Assembly (NCBI GenBank): GCA_963971285.1
Contig: OZ020244.1
Location: forward strand, 20,832,001-20,896,000
Length of the DNA stretch: 64,000 bases
Source of the DNA: Astropecten irregularis
Lineage: Eukaryota; Echinodermata; Asteroidea; Paxillosida; Astropectinidae
Direction: 5' to 3'
Position 1 is the first letter of the stretch, and each line of letters begins with the position of its first letter. Shown here one piece after another: positions 12,187 through 26,500 of the stretch. A program made the position numbers and the translations under genes. Below the pieces are notes generated by a model, which made no database searches, was not told the DNA's origin, and saw only the letters and a list, made by a program, of their open reading frames with translations.

Positions 12187-15100
12187 GTTGGCCACATTGG
12201 GTGGGATGCAGGAGTCACTTTGTGCATCAGGTAAAGAAACTCAAAAATAATAATCTGTGAGCAAACTCTAACCCTCTTCAGGTTTTAAGCCAGATTAAAA
12301 AAAAAAAATAAGTGAAAACGGGGTGTCCAGAAATAGGGCCTGATACTGGAAGCTGGATCTCTTCAAACTTAAATTTGCTATACCTCAGATGTGACTGTCC
12401 AAAATAGAAAATTATGCGTAATATATCCAAAAGATGCCCCGACACCCCCTGGCTAAAACCATGCTAGAACTGAACAGACTTGAACAGCACAGTGCAACAT
12501 TCATCTTGCAGTGCTTAAGTTGAATCCTCATTCGCTTTATGTTATGGAATGTTGAAGCCGTCATGAATCCTTTATGTGACTGTGAGTGGATTTTGATGGA
12601 TACAGGACACATGGCCTATTGGGTACTGCAGATCTTGTATCCATTACAATTCTGCAGCATCACATACAAACGTTTAGGATCCCTGAGTCCAATAAGTAGT
12701 GCAAATGTGGGCCAAATTGTGGGCCATATTCTCACGAACCCCATGTACAAATACTATATCCATAATCAAACCAATAAATCAACATTTGATTTCACATCAT
12801 CCGAGTAATTGATCTGTCATAGTTGCAATCACATGTAACAGCTTGTTGAACAAAGTCCATTCACATTAAGCTACTTCCTACGACAAATACGGTTGACTTT
12901 ATTGGAATTTATACATTCCATCTTATGTACAAAGTACCCGTGCAGCAATGCAGGGGTGGAGTCTGTTGCACTTTGCAATGAACTAGTATTACACAGTTGT
13001 CTAGTTGCTGAACGATACGTTTTTGTCTTTACTCCAACAGATTGCACCATAGAACAGGACTGGAAATGCGCTCAAGTATCCGAATTAAAGTTACAATTCT
13101 CTGCCATTGGTTTTTACTATGGGAGTCAACATTTACTCTGTATATGTCAGTATCAACTCATACATGTAGTCAGTACTTGTTTGAGACACACTCATCTTGC
13201 ATGTACATGTTTACCGGTTTGTATTGACACAGAATGAAAATCTCACTGATTGCTTGGTTTTTCCGTTATTAGTTTCAATGTTCATAAAGTACATGTACAT
13301 GTCAAGATCATGTGTTTCTCCAGGGTTATGTTTACGAAAGGAAATCCATAGGATGTTGATGGAGTTTCAGAAAATGTAATGCTGAAGTCAGCTTAGTGTG
13401 TTCCTGTTTTAACAGTTTAGATGATCAGTTCTCGGAGTATGTAGTAATGGTTAGTTTCCATTTTCTGTCCTGTTCTCGACACACACCTTCCCAATTTGCA
13501 AATGAAGTGTCCCAAGTGAAACTTTGTCGTCAACGTTGCAGTGACTACCCGCCCACTCCCCGCCCCCGCCCCACGAAGCTAGAAGGCCTGCCCATTTTAT
13601 TCAACGAGCCTCTGAGATTTTAAAGGTGATGAGAGTGCCCCACAAGGGCCGTCACACCTTTATGATATAAGCACGGGGGGAAAAGCATTTATGTTTACCG
13701 TACATTTTTTAACGATGAACCATCAAAGTGCAAGTGTTGTAATTAACATTTTATTGGGGTATTATAATATAACGTAACTGATTTGCCCGTATGATATGAG
13801 GTTGTTTTTTGTTGTTTTGTTTTGGGGCCTTTTTTTTTTTCATTCTGGAAATTATCAACAACATTCTCTTACCAGTTGTGTTTTGTTGTGCTAAGTACTG
13901 CAGACCAAACATAAAAGAAAATGAACACCAATTTGTTTTGTTTTTAAGGGAGGGTCTTAATCTACTAAGTCTAAACATTATAAGTGTTGTTTTTTATGTC
14001 TGTGTACTTTTAAAACTCTTTTATTTGTCTGTTTTTTGATCATCTGTTTCTTCATCAGATATAATTTATTACTTTAAAAAACTTAAGGCCAAAAAAAATG
14101 AGGGAGAAAAAAAAAATTCTTTTTTTTTTCTGAGAAGAGGGACACAAAACTTCCAGAAAAGGATAGGAAATATGCAACCAAAGTGTAAGTGGAGAACAGA
14201 GTGTGGTGTGTATTGATCTGAAAAAAAATCCTTGCCTTACTATTTTAAGAATGTTTTGTGCAACCTTAATCTTTGGATGGTATGCAAAAACTAAAGACAA
14301 AAGAAAATCTCAAATTTTAAACTGAAGAAACAACAAAAATGCCTTTGAAGATTTTGTTGAAGATCAAGTTAAACGAAGCAAAACTAAAAAAAAATTACAA
14401 ATCTCTTTTTTTTTCTTCTGATTTCTGCTTAAACATAAGCCAAACAGTTAGGCAGTGTCTTTTGAAAGAATCTCACTGCCACAAGTTTTTTTTTAATGTA
14501 AGGTGATAATTTTGACTGTTTCATTCATCTCTTTTTTCATTTTTGTTTGTACTAAACTCGCAAGTTATAGGATTGTTGTAATAATATTTAATCACAAGAT
14601 GATTTGGATTTTTACAAGCCAAAAAAAAAGAAGAAAAAATGACGAAAAGGTTTTTATTTTCTTGCATGTTGTCCAATGTCTTTGTGCGTTTTAAGGTGAA
14701 GAGTCATTTTGTGATGTCAGAGGTTAATGTCTAAAGGTCAGTGTGATGGATCGGGCAAGTTTATCATCTCACAGTGTCATGCATGTTGATGTAAGCAGCC
14801 AAAGTACACAGGTTGTTCCACTATGTAGTCTTAGTTATTCAGTAATATACATGTACGTGTACAAATAGATTTAGTATAATTTTCTGTAATGATAGTAACG
14901 CTATTTTTTAACAGCGTTCCAATTATTTCTGTGTTTCATAGCCATTATCTGGATGGCCATACAAGGACGACCCATTACGGGTTTGGTCAAGTTCACCACT
15001 TCTTACTTTAAAACTTCCTGTAAAGTGTTCATTTCCTCCTTGTTTGCTGCATTGTAGAAATCAACAGACAAAAATGTTGAGAGAGAGATTGCGACCTCAA

Positions 15101-17089
15101 GACTTTGTTGTCAGATCCTGAGGGTTTTTTTGTTTTATTGAAATTGTTGTATAGATAAATGGTAGTAACACTCATGTGCACATGTAGAGGTGAACTTATG
15201 AATGTAGTTTATTATTACCAGCTGCTTTGGGCCACCAATATGCATCCCAGGAACTCTTTAATTTTTTTGTACATGTATTGTAATTTTATTGTTGTGAGCT
15301 GTGAGTGGACTTTTCATGACTGACAGGAGTAAGTTGTATTAATAATGTATAGTTGTATGCACTTTGTGTAGGTACTGTACGTAGGTGGTTTTCATTTATC
15401 TGCACCTTGCACAGCCTGTTGAGGGCGGTATTTCTTCCAAATCACTCTTTACCCAAGTGATAGCTTACCGAGTAATGGCTGTATTCAGATGATGTGTTGT
15501 ATGATTAGTGCTTCTAAATAATCTTGCTTTAGAAAGATTGTCGCTTGCCAGAACATGGCTGATGGCAGATTCTCACACATGCAGACATGATATCATGTCT
15601 TAGCAGAGAAACTGTCGATGACATGTTATGTCTAGTGTATATGCATGTATACATGCTTTCTTCTTCCAGTTTCCCCCTTTCTCCTAGTCCCTTTACCTCA
15701 CTCACTGTGTTTTAATCAACTATGACCACTTGCAAGCTGTGTTTTCCGTGGAGTTTTCTTAGGATCGTCCATGCATAACTGGCCTTGGTGCACACTCCTC
15801 CTTGGTAGGGGTTACCGACTACTTACTCGGTAATCTTGAACAGGATCTATCCCTCTACCGGCCTGAATCTGCCCAAAGACTTGAGGTGGCTGAGCCGTGC
15901 CCGGGATTGTGTCCGCTAATATCAGTGGATTGCATGGAATGTCATATTTTACCAAGACTAGTGCTGTAGTGTGGCATGTGTTTTTTATAGGTACAGTATT
16001 AGGCTCAACGGTCCACTCCTATACGGATCTCTGATTTGCAGGTTTTCATTTTTTGTGTTAACTTTGATATGCACTTGATGTACATAGTTCTTAACATTGA
16101 AACCGAGATCTATGACAGTTTGTTACTAACGCTTTTATTTCATGATAAATTGGCGTATTAAGCAAGAAGTTGTTCATTCTGGGATTTTTAAAGAAATGAC
16201 AGAATAACGACACATATCCGTCACAAGGAGTCAGCCCCTAATTAAGACTTGTGTTTAAAAGATGTTGTTGCTTCCTAATGTTAATCTGTATGCTACCAAA
16301 AGAGAATAAAAATGTTTTAATCAACTCGGTACACAGAGTTAATGCACCTCAAAACATTCTGCCCCCCAAAAAAGAAGGGGGATAAAGCCATTGTAGAATG
16401 TAAAAACAGTAAAGACTATTACTGGTCTTTTGCTACAGGCCCGTTTCCCAGTGGTAAACTTGTATGTTTTCTACCTGTCAAAATGGATATCCGAGTATTC
16501 ATGGTAATTTTTACCTCAGTGGGGCCGAGGCCGTGTCACAATTTCACCATTTAGGGGGGAAAAAGGGGGCATACGAGGAATAGGTCTAGGACCTTCTTCC
16601 AGACAATTTGTTGAGCTGTTGATGCAAGTGATTCATGTCTTCAAAGTTCCACTTCTAGTTCATAGGAAGGAACACAAGTTTTCGTAGAAGCTTTTTCCTG
16701 CACTCGCAAGTGTTGTAATTGCAGGGAAAAGTGAATAATTATTCATTGTTGAAAAAGATATTCCAGATGGTGTTGTTTTGCTTTTGTTTTGTTTTTCTTT
16801 TTTTCTGAAACAGTGGATGAGATTTCAAATGTTTTGAACATCGTTTATCCACCTGAGTGATTGAAAAGTCTATTATTGATTATTGTAATGTGGTTGCATT
16901 TATTGATATACCTGTGTTAAAAGAATTAATTTGTTTGTATTAAAAGAAATATATATGGGGGTATTATATTACCATCGGTAGAGTTGTATTTCATATTTCT
17001 CTGTACCTTATGAGGGAGCTATTTGTGACAGGTCAAAGGGGTCAGCTTATCACCCGGTGTGTAACACTTGTTTTTAAAAATCTCCTCGG

Positions 17090-17165
17090 GGGGGAGCTTT
17101 GGTTGTCTAGGTGTTAATGATATCTGCACTAGCGATCAAATGGTGACTAGTTCGAATCCAGCCTT
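17090..17165 (+). mobile_element. tRNA-like SINE head fragment
   Basis: TGGTTGTCTAGGTGTTAATG and CTAGTTCGAATCCAGCC resemble A and B boxes; TATCTGCACTAGCGATCAAA resembles the copy at 23810. Confidence 0.45.
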
Positions 17166-19335
17166 ATGTGAATTAAGTATGAATAATGTCTAGTACATTG
17201 ACTCAGTCTCATTGCATTGTTCACATTCAAAATTTGAAATCCCTTGACTGAATACACTGTTGCTTTGTAGTGTGATTTGGTACAAGCTGTCAGTTGCTCA
17301 GTGAATTCCACTTTTGGAAAGCTTGTGGAGCTTCTCGCCAATTGTGCACAGCTTGTGTTGGACTTCTGTTATGTACTGTAATTAACAGCTTTGCCCTGAA
17401 TGAGTGTCTTCAGTCTTGGGAATTCAAATTTGGGAAAGGCATGGCAGAGATCGGTGCAAAATGGTTTTATCAAGGGTGGTTGTATGGAGCCTGTGAAGGC
17501 TGGTGCTTCAGCTAGCAATCTGGAAATGTTATATAGCTGTGTATGGTTTTACAGATAGGGCAAAGTTCTATTTTGAAATTTATGTTAAAAGAAGCCTGAT
17601 ATTCAGAGCTCCAGGAATGAAATGTCAACTGAAGCACAAGTTGAAGGACTGTCATTGGCAAATTTCTGAAAAGAAAAAGATACAATTTTCTGTTTTCTGC
17701 ATTTTGTGTATTAATTGAAGCCTAACTTGGAACCATACCAGGTACCATACTGTTGAGCAAATTTCTTTTAGGTAATGTTGCACCCAGTCGGGCAATGGAC
17801 TACAAAATTCCACAGTTTTTGGCACTACGTCTAAACAGAAAAATTAATCAGAAATGGTGGCACAGTCATTTATCCAAGATTATTTTTGTATGACTAGTGT
17901 TTGCCTGTACTATGTAGACATTGGGCAAGCACACTACTGTTGGTATCACAGTTTATGTATGCAATATAATTTAAGTACCATATAGTAGATAATAGTACCA
18001 TAAGTTGTTGATATGTAGTGATTTATGTTAATGATTTGGCTTGTGCACGTGGTAAAGTGAAAAATGAACCTTAATTCTGGTAGTGGTATTTGGGCAAATA
18101 ACACATCTTATGGAAAAGAAACAAAAATGAAAAGAAGGGAAGAAAAAATATAAGAAGCAATAACCAACCAAAAAGCATAATAGTGATCATTGATCCTGAT
18201 TCTTGAAAGTTGATTGAATATTTTATCACTGAAATCTTTATACTATTCGGGTCTTTTTATTTCAAGAATTTTGATAACCCTCTTTTTGAAACGGACTAGG
18301 CCAATCCAGTTCCAAACTTTTTGTCACGTTTCTGTTCAAAGTGTTAACAATTGCTTCATTCATATATGTTGTATTGATGGCTACATTAACCCCAAAACAA
18401 TAATGAAGAATTGTTTAAATATTATGAGCGGAATCTAGCTGATTACTGATGATACTGATTCATGAAAATATGTTCAATTATTTGATTTCTCTGCCTGAAG
18501 AGAGTTTAGGGGCGGGGAAGGGGAGACTCAAATTTGTTATAATTTTGAACTAAGGACCCTTCTTGCAAAAAAATCATGTTCAAAACAGAATATTAGTCGA
18601 CAGTGACTTGAAGAACATGAGTTTTTACTTAATCTTTTTTCCAATGTACCCCAGCCCCCATCAACAGTTTCATGATCTTGCAAGTTTAATAGTTGCAGTA
18701 CAATTCCACTGCCCTCTGTATCTGAATTTGTTTTATAACATAATGTGTATTGTAAATGAATGTAACCAACAACAACAACATCAACAAATCAGATTTGATT
18801 TTTCATTTAAACGGGGTATACCTTATTAAGAATTACCAAAATAGTTGGCATGGTTTTTTTTTTTTTTGGAAAGATTTAAAAGGAAGTGTTTGCATATTAT
18901 TGTGTCCGTCTACTCTGAGAACTTGTGTGTTTGGCTTCATTTATTCACTGCGTCTTCTGTCTTTTCTTTCCTTATAATTGCTTAATCAAAATTGTGCTCA
19001 TCTTTATACATGTAATAAAAAAGTGACAAGTGTGATAGCAACCTTTCCAAGGATTGCAACAGTACTCTGATAATAAGGAAAATGCATGTACTTACAGAAA
19101 GATACAGTTGTGCCAACGTATTGGAGAGTCTGAACAACTTAAGATGCATCCCATGAGACTTGGTACAGTGATTCCCACTCACACTTGAAATACACCTTCA
19201 GGTGTGATCTTATAATCTCTGGTGTAACACTCGCACAACCTGAATGATATGAAAAAGACAGAAAACAAGTTGTGTATGTGACATATCTGAATCTGTGCCA
19301 CACAGAACTGGAATTTCAAACTGTATAGAGATTAC

Positions 19336-19360
19336 TTGTACATGTACATGTACATGTATG
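19336..19360. repeat. GTACAT microsatellite
   Basis: About four TACATG units in tandem (GTACATGTACATGTACATGT). Scattered single GTACATGTA motifs occur all over the window. Confidence 0.8.
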
Positions 19361-20526
19361 TAGTTCCACATGGGGCCCTTCAAAAAATACAATTGAAAAT
19401 ACAATTTATTGAATAAGACTGGTACTAAATGAAAAACGCAATTTCCTAGAATTCCCTTACTCATACAAGACTTCTTCAGAGATTGGTTTGAAAACAAATG
19501 GAACAAAACAGAAATATAATATATTTAATGGCCCGTACAAACTCTGAATGATTATCACCCAGGTATAGTACAAGAGCTTAGAACTTCCATGCAGAAATTG
19601 TCATCTGGGAATAAGTCTATCAGAAATGAATACACTCTTAGCTGAACATAAACAATTAAACATAGGCTGCTGGAATGTCTCATGTATGATCCCATTTGAC
19701 TAAAGAGAAAGGAAAATCTTAGCCGGCATTATTCGTCAATTTACTATTTGGTTCTTTAAAAAAAATTCAAGCAGAGGCATCTTATATATTCAGACTTAAA
19801 CTCTTAATGACTATTGTCAGACAAAAATAATTTAGTGTTTATCATGCTTATCTCAATTAACCATTCAAATGAACTCATTTATCACACAAACAAACTGGAA
19901 AAGCACAATCAGTACAACTTTTGTATCAAGACCCTGAACCCCTTGTTGATTGAGTGAAATTTATATTTATTTATAATAAAATAATATATTCAATCAATGG
20001 GAATAGGTATAATTAGCGGTTACAAACTGCTCCCCAAACTTTACTAGGCAAATTTGCAAACTGATCAGTCAGTATCCTTAGCAACAATCAGCAAAAATGA
20101 CACCTCACTTTAATTTTGTCCTCATGCGAACTGCGAAGGCCGCACAAATGTAAGAACTACAGTTTTGCATTTTTTTTTTATTTCTTTATAAAATAATTGC
20201 GATCCCTACCGTTGACCACATCGTTTGACAACAGATAAGTACATGTTAATTTGTTGACACATAATTTCCTTTTTTTCTACATGGGCGCGCGTGTGATGTG
20301 ATGGGCAGGGTCTTTATTTACGGTCTTTATTTACGGATCTGGTACGGATCAAACCATTCAAACCCACATTCCGCAACGTAAATAGCCACTACCGTTTTTG
20401 CGTGTGTGGGGCGGGCTGACAAAGTCGACTACCTGGAAAAAATCGTCTGCTAGATGGCGCGCTTTTATTTTCATTCAATAACAAGGCACTTCGCTTTGCA
20501 TGTAAAATAACATTGAAAGTTTTGTT

Positions 20527-20540
20527 TTCAAGATGGCAGC
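20527..20540 (+). promoter_or_regulatory. TISU/YY1-like initiator around the makorin start codon
   Basis: The start at 20533 lies in CAAGATGGCAGC, one base off the TISU consensus. The same context occurs at the short makorin and TBK1 starts. A short 5' UTR would be expected if it is functional; no TATA box was recognised upstream. Confidence 0.45.
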
Positions 20541-23500
20541 TGCTGAGTCGCCAGGTCCGCTCACCGACTGGCAGAAAAACATCACTTGCAGGTTCGTTTT
20601 TAATGCGATTGCTCATTTCTCTTGAAAATTGCATTCTTTGGGGTATGATCTTTGTGTGGGTGTCCATGATTTAGAGTGAAACTGGGGGAAACGTTTGTTG
20701 GCGATGATGCAAAAATCACGTACAATTTTCACCCAATGTTTTGTACGGTGGGAGTTTGTGCACGATCCCATATGTAGGCCTACATCACAGCCTAACCCAT
20801 CCATAGGGTTCATACGTATAATACGTATGAACCCTATAATACGGTGTATCATATAAATAACCTTTTTGCTTTTCTAATCAACGTATTGAGGACATCCTCC
20901 CGGATGGCAGTTGGTTAAACTATAGTCATGCTAGCGGAGTCTAGTCTCGCCTTTTATTTTTAAATCAAGGACAAAAACAAGGTCAGGAAAGTATTTTGCT
21001 TAAAAAATAAAAAATAAAGCCCTCCCCTCTTTTTCGACAAATTTAACCTTGCTAATTTTGAAGAGGAGATCACAACTGGTCAACATATTTAGGTGCGTTA
21101 GTTTACTGTAGAGCCATGTCTGATGAAAACAATCCTAGTGGACTAACCTCACTAAAGCACACTAACCCCCCGGCCCTAACGTAACAAGTAACTGTTGAGT
21201 GTTGTAGGCGTAGTGTTAGTGTTGCAGGGTTAGTCCTACTAAGTACTACTAGTACCAGCAGTCAATTTCATGAAACTTTACGCAGTTGCGTAAAGTTTCG
21301 TGAAATCGGGCACTGGTGATCAGCTGAGTGATGCATCCTCGATGTACCAGTTTACAAGGGTGTAGATCCTAAGCATTTATTCCAAGTAGCCTAGGCCTGA
21401 GACAAAAACAAAAAGTCGCATACAGAAGTAAACTGTTGACATTGTACTAGTTTGGCTTGCGATGGAGCATGGACTGCACACAAAACAAATCAACTGCTTG
21501 TGTGGCACAGGCATTTGGCTGTGGCCTTCTTTATGTCACTGGTAGGGCCTACTAGTTACTCTAGCGATGCTAGGATTCTAGGATGAATGTGCCTTTTTGT
21601 CTTGCTTGGAATAAATGCCGAGTTAGTACAAAATTATTCATCCCTAGCCGCGCCTAGCCGCCCTAGGCTTATTTGGTGCGCTGTAAATGCATGAAATGCA
21701 TGGAGGTATAGAGGTAAAATAGAAAATTTAAATGAATGTTACACTTGTTAGTCATTAGCTTACATGTAATTCCTCTTCAAATCAAAGTGAGTACAGTATA
21801 GACCTCACCGACTTCAAACTTCAAACCAACTCCAACTTCACCTATTGTCAAATCTGGCAGTTTTGGGGTTGGAAACTTTTGCCTGCCTTTCAAGAAAAGT
21901 GTCATTTTGCTAGAAAGAGCTCAATTTACACAATCTGCAGTGCAGATCTGCTGATGTAACGATTTGGCGCTGCAGTTTTGCTTAAAAGTCTGGACATGTC
22001 TACAACTCATGCCGTGTAGATCTTTCACCATAACAGTCCAAGGGTTACTTACAATCATCACAGCTAGGCCTGAGGCAGTCATGAGTTGGTCTAAGGTGGA
22101 TAATCATCCAGGTTTTGGCCCTTGACGGATCAAGGATTTATGATCATTGCAACTTATCCTGCTGATGTTAATATTGTGTTTGATGTGAGAAGGCCTAGCC
22201 CTATGTACATTTAGTTCTTTTGAAAGTAGGCCAGTTGTCATCTTCTCACTGACTTAACGTGCTAAGAATTAAAATTGTCCAAATTCTCTGTTTCGCAAGT
22301 GAAGGTTGACCTATACTACTGGATGTAGATTGAATGCCTTGCATAAAGTTTCCCACTCTGGAATTTGGAAACCTGTAACTAGTGCATACATGCGGTGTAT
22401 GTGTGCAACTCTAAACCAGAGATAGGTGGGGCTCTGTTTTAGCTTGTGTCATACAAAACGTCTATTGCTTTCTTGCAGGCTGTAAACATGTACTTGTATA
22501 AAGACCTAAATGGTGTCATCAAGGTGCCGCCTTAGAGCGAACAATAAATAAAAAATGCAGAGCTATACATGTACATTTGTCTTTGGAGCATGCAATGGGC
22601 TTAAGAAAATAAATATACCTTCTTTTTACTGTAAGTCAATGTATATGTACATGTAGGTAAGGTCAATTTACACAAGCAGTGTCAATCTTAATGTGAGGAA
22701 GATTTTGTAAAAGAAATTGAACCTAAGGCCAAGGGCCGCTAGATGAGGGGTCAACTTCACAAAGCCCTACGATCGATCGCAACTCGAGTTAAGAAGGATA
22801 ACCCATCGTATCAAAGTAGGGTTGCAGTGCAATAGTGCATCATAAGTTTTAGATTGATAGTAAGTTATGATGTGTTTTGTGAAATCAACCCCTGGACTTT
22901 GATAAAATACGTTAGAAAAATGGATGGGACATTTCAAAGTTGATGCAGGTGGGGGACAACTAACAGTTTTTCTTTTGTACTTGGCCATATCTCCTTTATC
23001 AGAGGATGTGGTCAGAGTTTAGTAACAGAAGGTGGAAATGGAACTAGGGCTGATCTGGACCGTAGTGGCAACATATCAATTATTTGCAGAAACCAGACAG
23101 CCAGAGGTCATCCTTATTTGTTCTTTTGTATTGATATCTGTGATAATAATGAGTTTCAGTCATGTTGGTTGGCTGTTGGCTGTTTTTTTTTATCTTACCA
23201 ATGCTTCAAAAATTAAAGGTTTACTGTAATCAAAAAAGAAATTAAATACATCTGTATTGTTATAAAACTCAACACGTATATCATCGTTTGTGCTAGAAAA
23301 TATTGTATATAAAAAGGAGGTATTTTAGACCCATAATATACCACCCCACTTTTCGCGACGAAAAACCTTGCTTATGTCACATGCAGAAAGCAACGCAGTA
23401 TACTGTGGTTCGAGCTCATACTTTTTCTGGAGGTGACGTCACACGCTATTGTTGCGTGGATCGGTTCCAAGGGGAACTTTTTGGGGGCGGGGCATACATG

Positions 23501-26500
23501 TACTGATTTTGTAACTTTTTGGTCAAAATTAAGCAATTACATAAAAATATGAATATATGAATATATAGTCATTAATTATGAATTAAGCAATAACTTTAAA
23601 GCACTTTCAACCCTTCCCCAAATTTGGTTACTGTAAACATTTAAGTCTAGTGGGAAGCTTGTGGGACATGACTTGGTATTCGATAAAACAAATTACATTG
23701 TTTATTGCTACACAAAATAACGCAAAACTGCATACTGTTTCCACTCTCACACACACAATCAAAATATCAAATCCAGCACATGAACAACTGACGGCATTTG
23801 ACTTTTTATGCAAAAAAATGGGCTTTGTGGTTAGTGCTATCATGACATCTGCACTAGTGAGCAGGAGGTCGTGGGTTCGAATCCCACCTTATAGTATGAT
23901 CAGGGCATAATTTTTTTTTCAAGTGCACTCAAAAGCACTGAGTATGCAGTACTGTATATACGTCAGTGAAGGGCAAGCCTTATTTGCATAATTACTTTAC
24001 CCTGACAGAAAAATAATTAATAACAATAATTTATTTCGGTGGTATCTTTCCCTTGTTCTTTATGTCCTGGGGCCAATTTCATAGAGCTGCTTAAGCACAA
24101 AATTTGCTTTAGCATGAAAAGTCTTCCTTGATCAAACTGGATTACCAGCCAATTGTTCATGTGATGTTTACTGCTTTTGACTTGTATTCTGCCATTGTTA
24201 GCTGAACATAACATTCACAAGAAGTTTCAGCTGGCATACTGATTTTATTAATATTGACCAAGGTTTTTGGTGCTGAAGCAAATTTTGAAATTGGGCCCTG
24301 GTATGTTTGTTGGGGTGTTTTTTTGTTTGTTTGTTGGGGTGTTTGTTTGTTTGTTTGAGTTTTTGTCAGGTCTTGTCAAGATCTGTAATGATCCAGATGA
24401 CATACCTGTTAAAAAAATAACAAAGTTGAATGATTTGTTTACCTTGTTAAATTCCTTTCTGTCTTTCAGGTATTTCATCCATGGTTTATGTCGAGCTGGA
24501 GACAACTGCAGATATGCACATGACAGATCAGGGAAAGACTCCAATGTTTGCAAGTTCTATCTCAGTGGCAACTGTCGCTTTGGCTCCAGCTGCAGGTATT
24601 TCAATTGTAAAAACAAAAGTATTTGAGATTAATTAAGCTGCTTGATTTTTCATCGCTTGCAGTTCTTTCTCAAAACCTAAGATGGAAGAAAACATGATGA
24701 TAATCAGTCATTTAATCCTTAACTTTCATTTTTCTTTTCCCAAACTAGATTTATGGTAATGACCGCAGAAATGTATTTTGTGGGAGGCGCCTTTTTGTAT
24801 AGGCCGTGTCCTGAATCTCTGGCTGTGGCCACAAAATAACACACAAGTCCATGGATGCGGCTGCATTCACTGGCTAGTGGCTACCATAGGTTTGTGTGTA
24901 ATTTGTGGCCGCTGCCAGAGATTTGGGACACGGTCTTACATTTTCAAAAATGATTGCTTGCCCTTTGACATACTAATTTGTTTGAGGGGGGTTGGGGTGG
25001 TGAGATGTTTGAATTTCATAATTTATAAATTGGTATAAGCATAGCCCAAGCTTGTTCTTCAGTTGAACATGGTGCTATGTACATTGAGTTTGGAAAATTT
25101 AAATTCAACGTGCTAGAAATTCAATTGGAATAATTTTCACTTATCCACCACAAACAATTCCTCCACCCCATCCCCTCTCCCAATTCTCATCTACAGATAC
25201 GACCATGTTAAACCCAAAACCAAGACATCAACTCAGAATAACAGCAAGCCAACCCAGAACACCAACAAGAAAGGTATCGTAACCATCGGCAACAAGGACG
25301 AGGCCCCCAGCAAGATGGTGACACTACAAAAGGGCGGGGCCAGACCAGAGACGGGGGCAGATCAGCCAAGTCCCTTGGGCAAGGTGCGCATGGAGGACCT
25401 GCTTGGGGCTGCTGAATTTGTACCAGGTCAGCTTTACATAGGCTCAGGTGAGTTCTGCAGGTCATAGCCAATATTCGCTGGGGGCTGGGGACTCGTAGAA
25501 TTGCGGAGTGCATAAAGTTGCTAAGGATAAACATGTTTCACTTAGCAAATGGCAGTAATCAGTCAAATTCCATTATGATATATATATATCGTTTGTCATT
25601 GGTTCACCGTTGTTCCCTGCTTAGCGTAAAAGTTAATTACCGGTAAGCAGTATTTCCCACCAAGGTGAAATGGGGACCAAATTTGGCTAGCAAGCCTTCT
25701 TGAAACAGCTGGGATCTATACTCATATGTCCTCTTAGACCCAACAGTGATTACAGATGGATTTTTGTAGAGGTAGATTCAAGTATGACGATCGCATTCTT
25801 CCTCTGCCTTGTCTTCAAACAGTTCCACCGACATACTCAGCAGCGGCGCTGTCTGGCATAGACTCATCGGACGATAAGCCAACAGGTAGTCGGTCGGCGG
25901 AGGCTGAGGGCATGCTAGTGGAGTCACAGTCAGACATACTGTGCCCCTTTGCGTTGCAAGGAACATGCCGGTTTGGCGAGAACTGCAAGTACATGCACGG
26001 GGATATATGCGACATGTGCGGATTGGCTTGTCTCATCAGTAAGGACCCTGATCAGAACAAACAACACCGCGAGGTAAGGCATCTTTTCCCTCAAAAAAGA
26101 GGCCCCATTGAAAAAAACATATTTAGTTATTTTTGGGATAGTTATTTTCGGGATAACTTAGTACTTGGACTATTTTGTGCTGTAGTGCGTGCCATGACAT
26201 CCAGTAACCAAAATGACTTCCCTGTATTCTAAATTCATTCATAATGCACCAACAAATATCTGCCCTCTATTAGTGTGATCCTCAAGTTGAACAGCTGGGT
26301 TGACAATATACCGATCCAGTAAGCTCCTCCCACTGCACACATGGGCTATGAACATGCGTTCCTCTCTATTGTCACACTGCATGTTCTAGTTATGCACTGC
26401 ATACGTGCGTATACATTTGTCGGACTTGTGAGTGCTTGTCGGACTTGTGAGTGCTTGTCGGACACAAGCCACGGCTGTGATTGGTCAAAAATGTATTGGG

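Larger units (their letters stand above)
12187..20532. other. Long non-coding stretch between the two makorin-type genes
   Basis: No exon with recognisable protein similarity is seen on either strand. The part from 13.8 to 14.7 kb is rich in T runs on the plus strand, and a canonical AATAAA lies at 16305-16310, so an unusually long 3' UTR of the short makorin gene is possible but unproven. One tRNA-like SINE fragment (about 17090-17165) and a GTACAT microsatellite (19336-19360) lie here. The RING-coding makorin exons are absent. Confidence 0.5.

Noticed and set aside
23810..23905. Possible tRNA gene
   Set aside because: A and B boxes are present but no acceptor stem pairs and the anticodon arm is poor; better explained as a SINE head.
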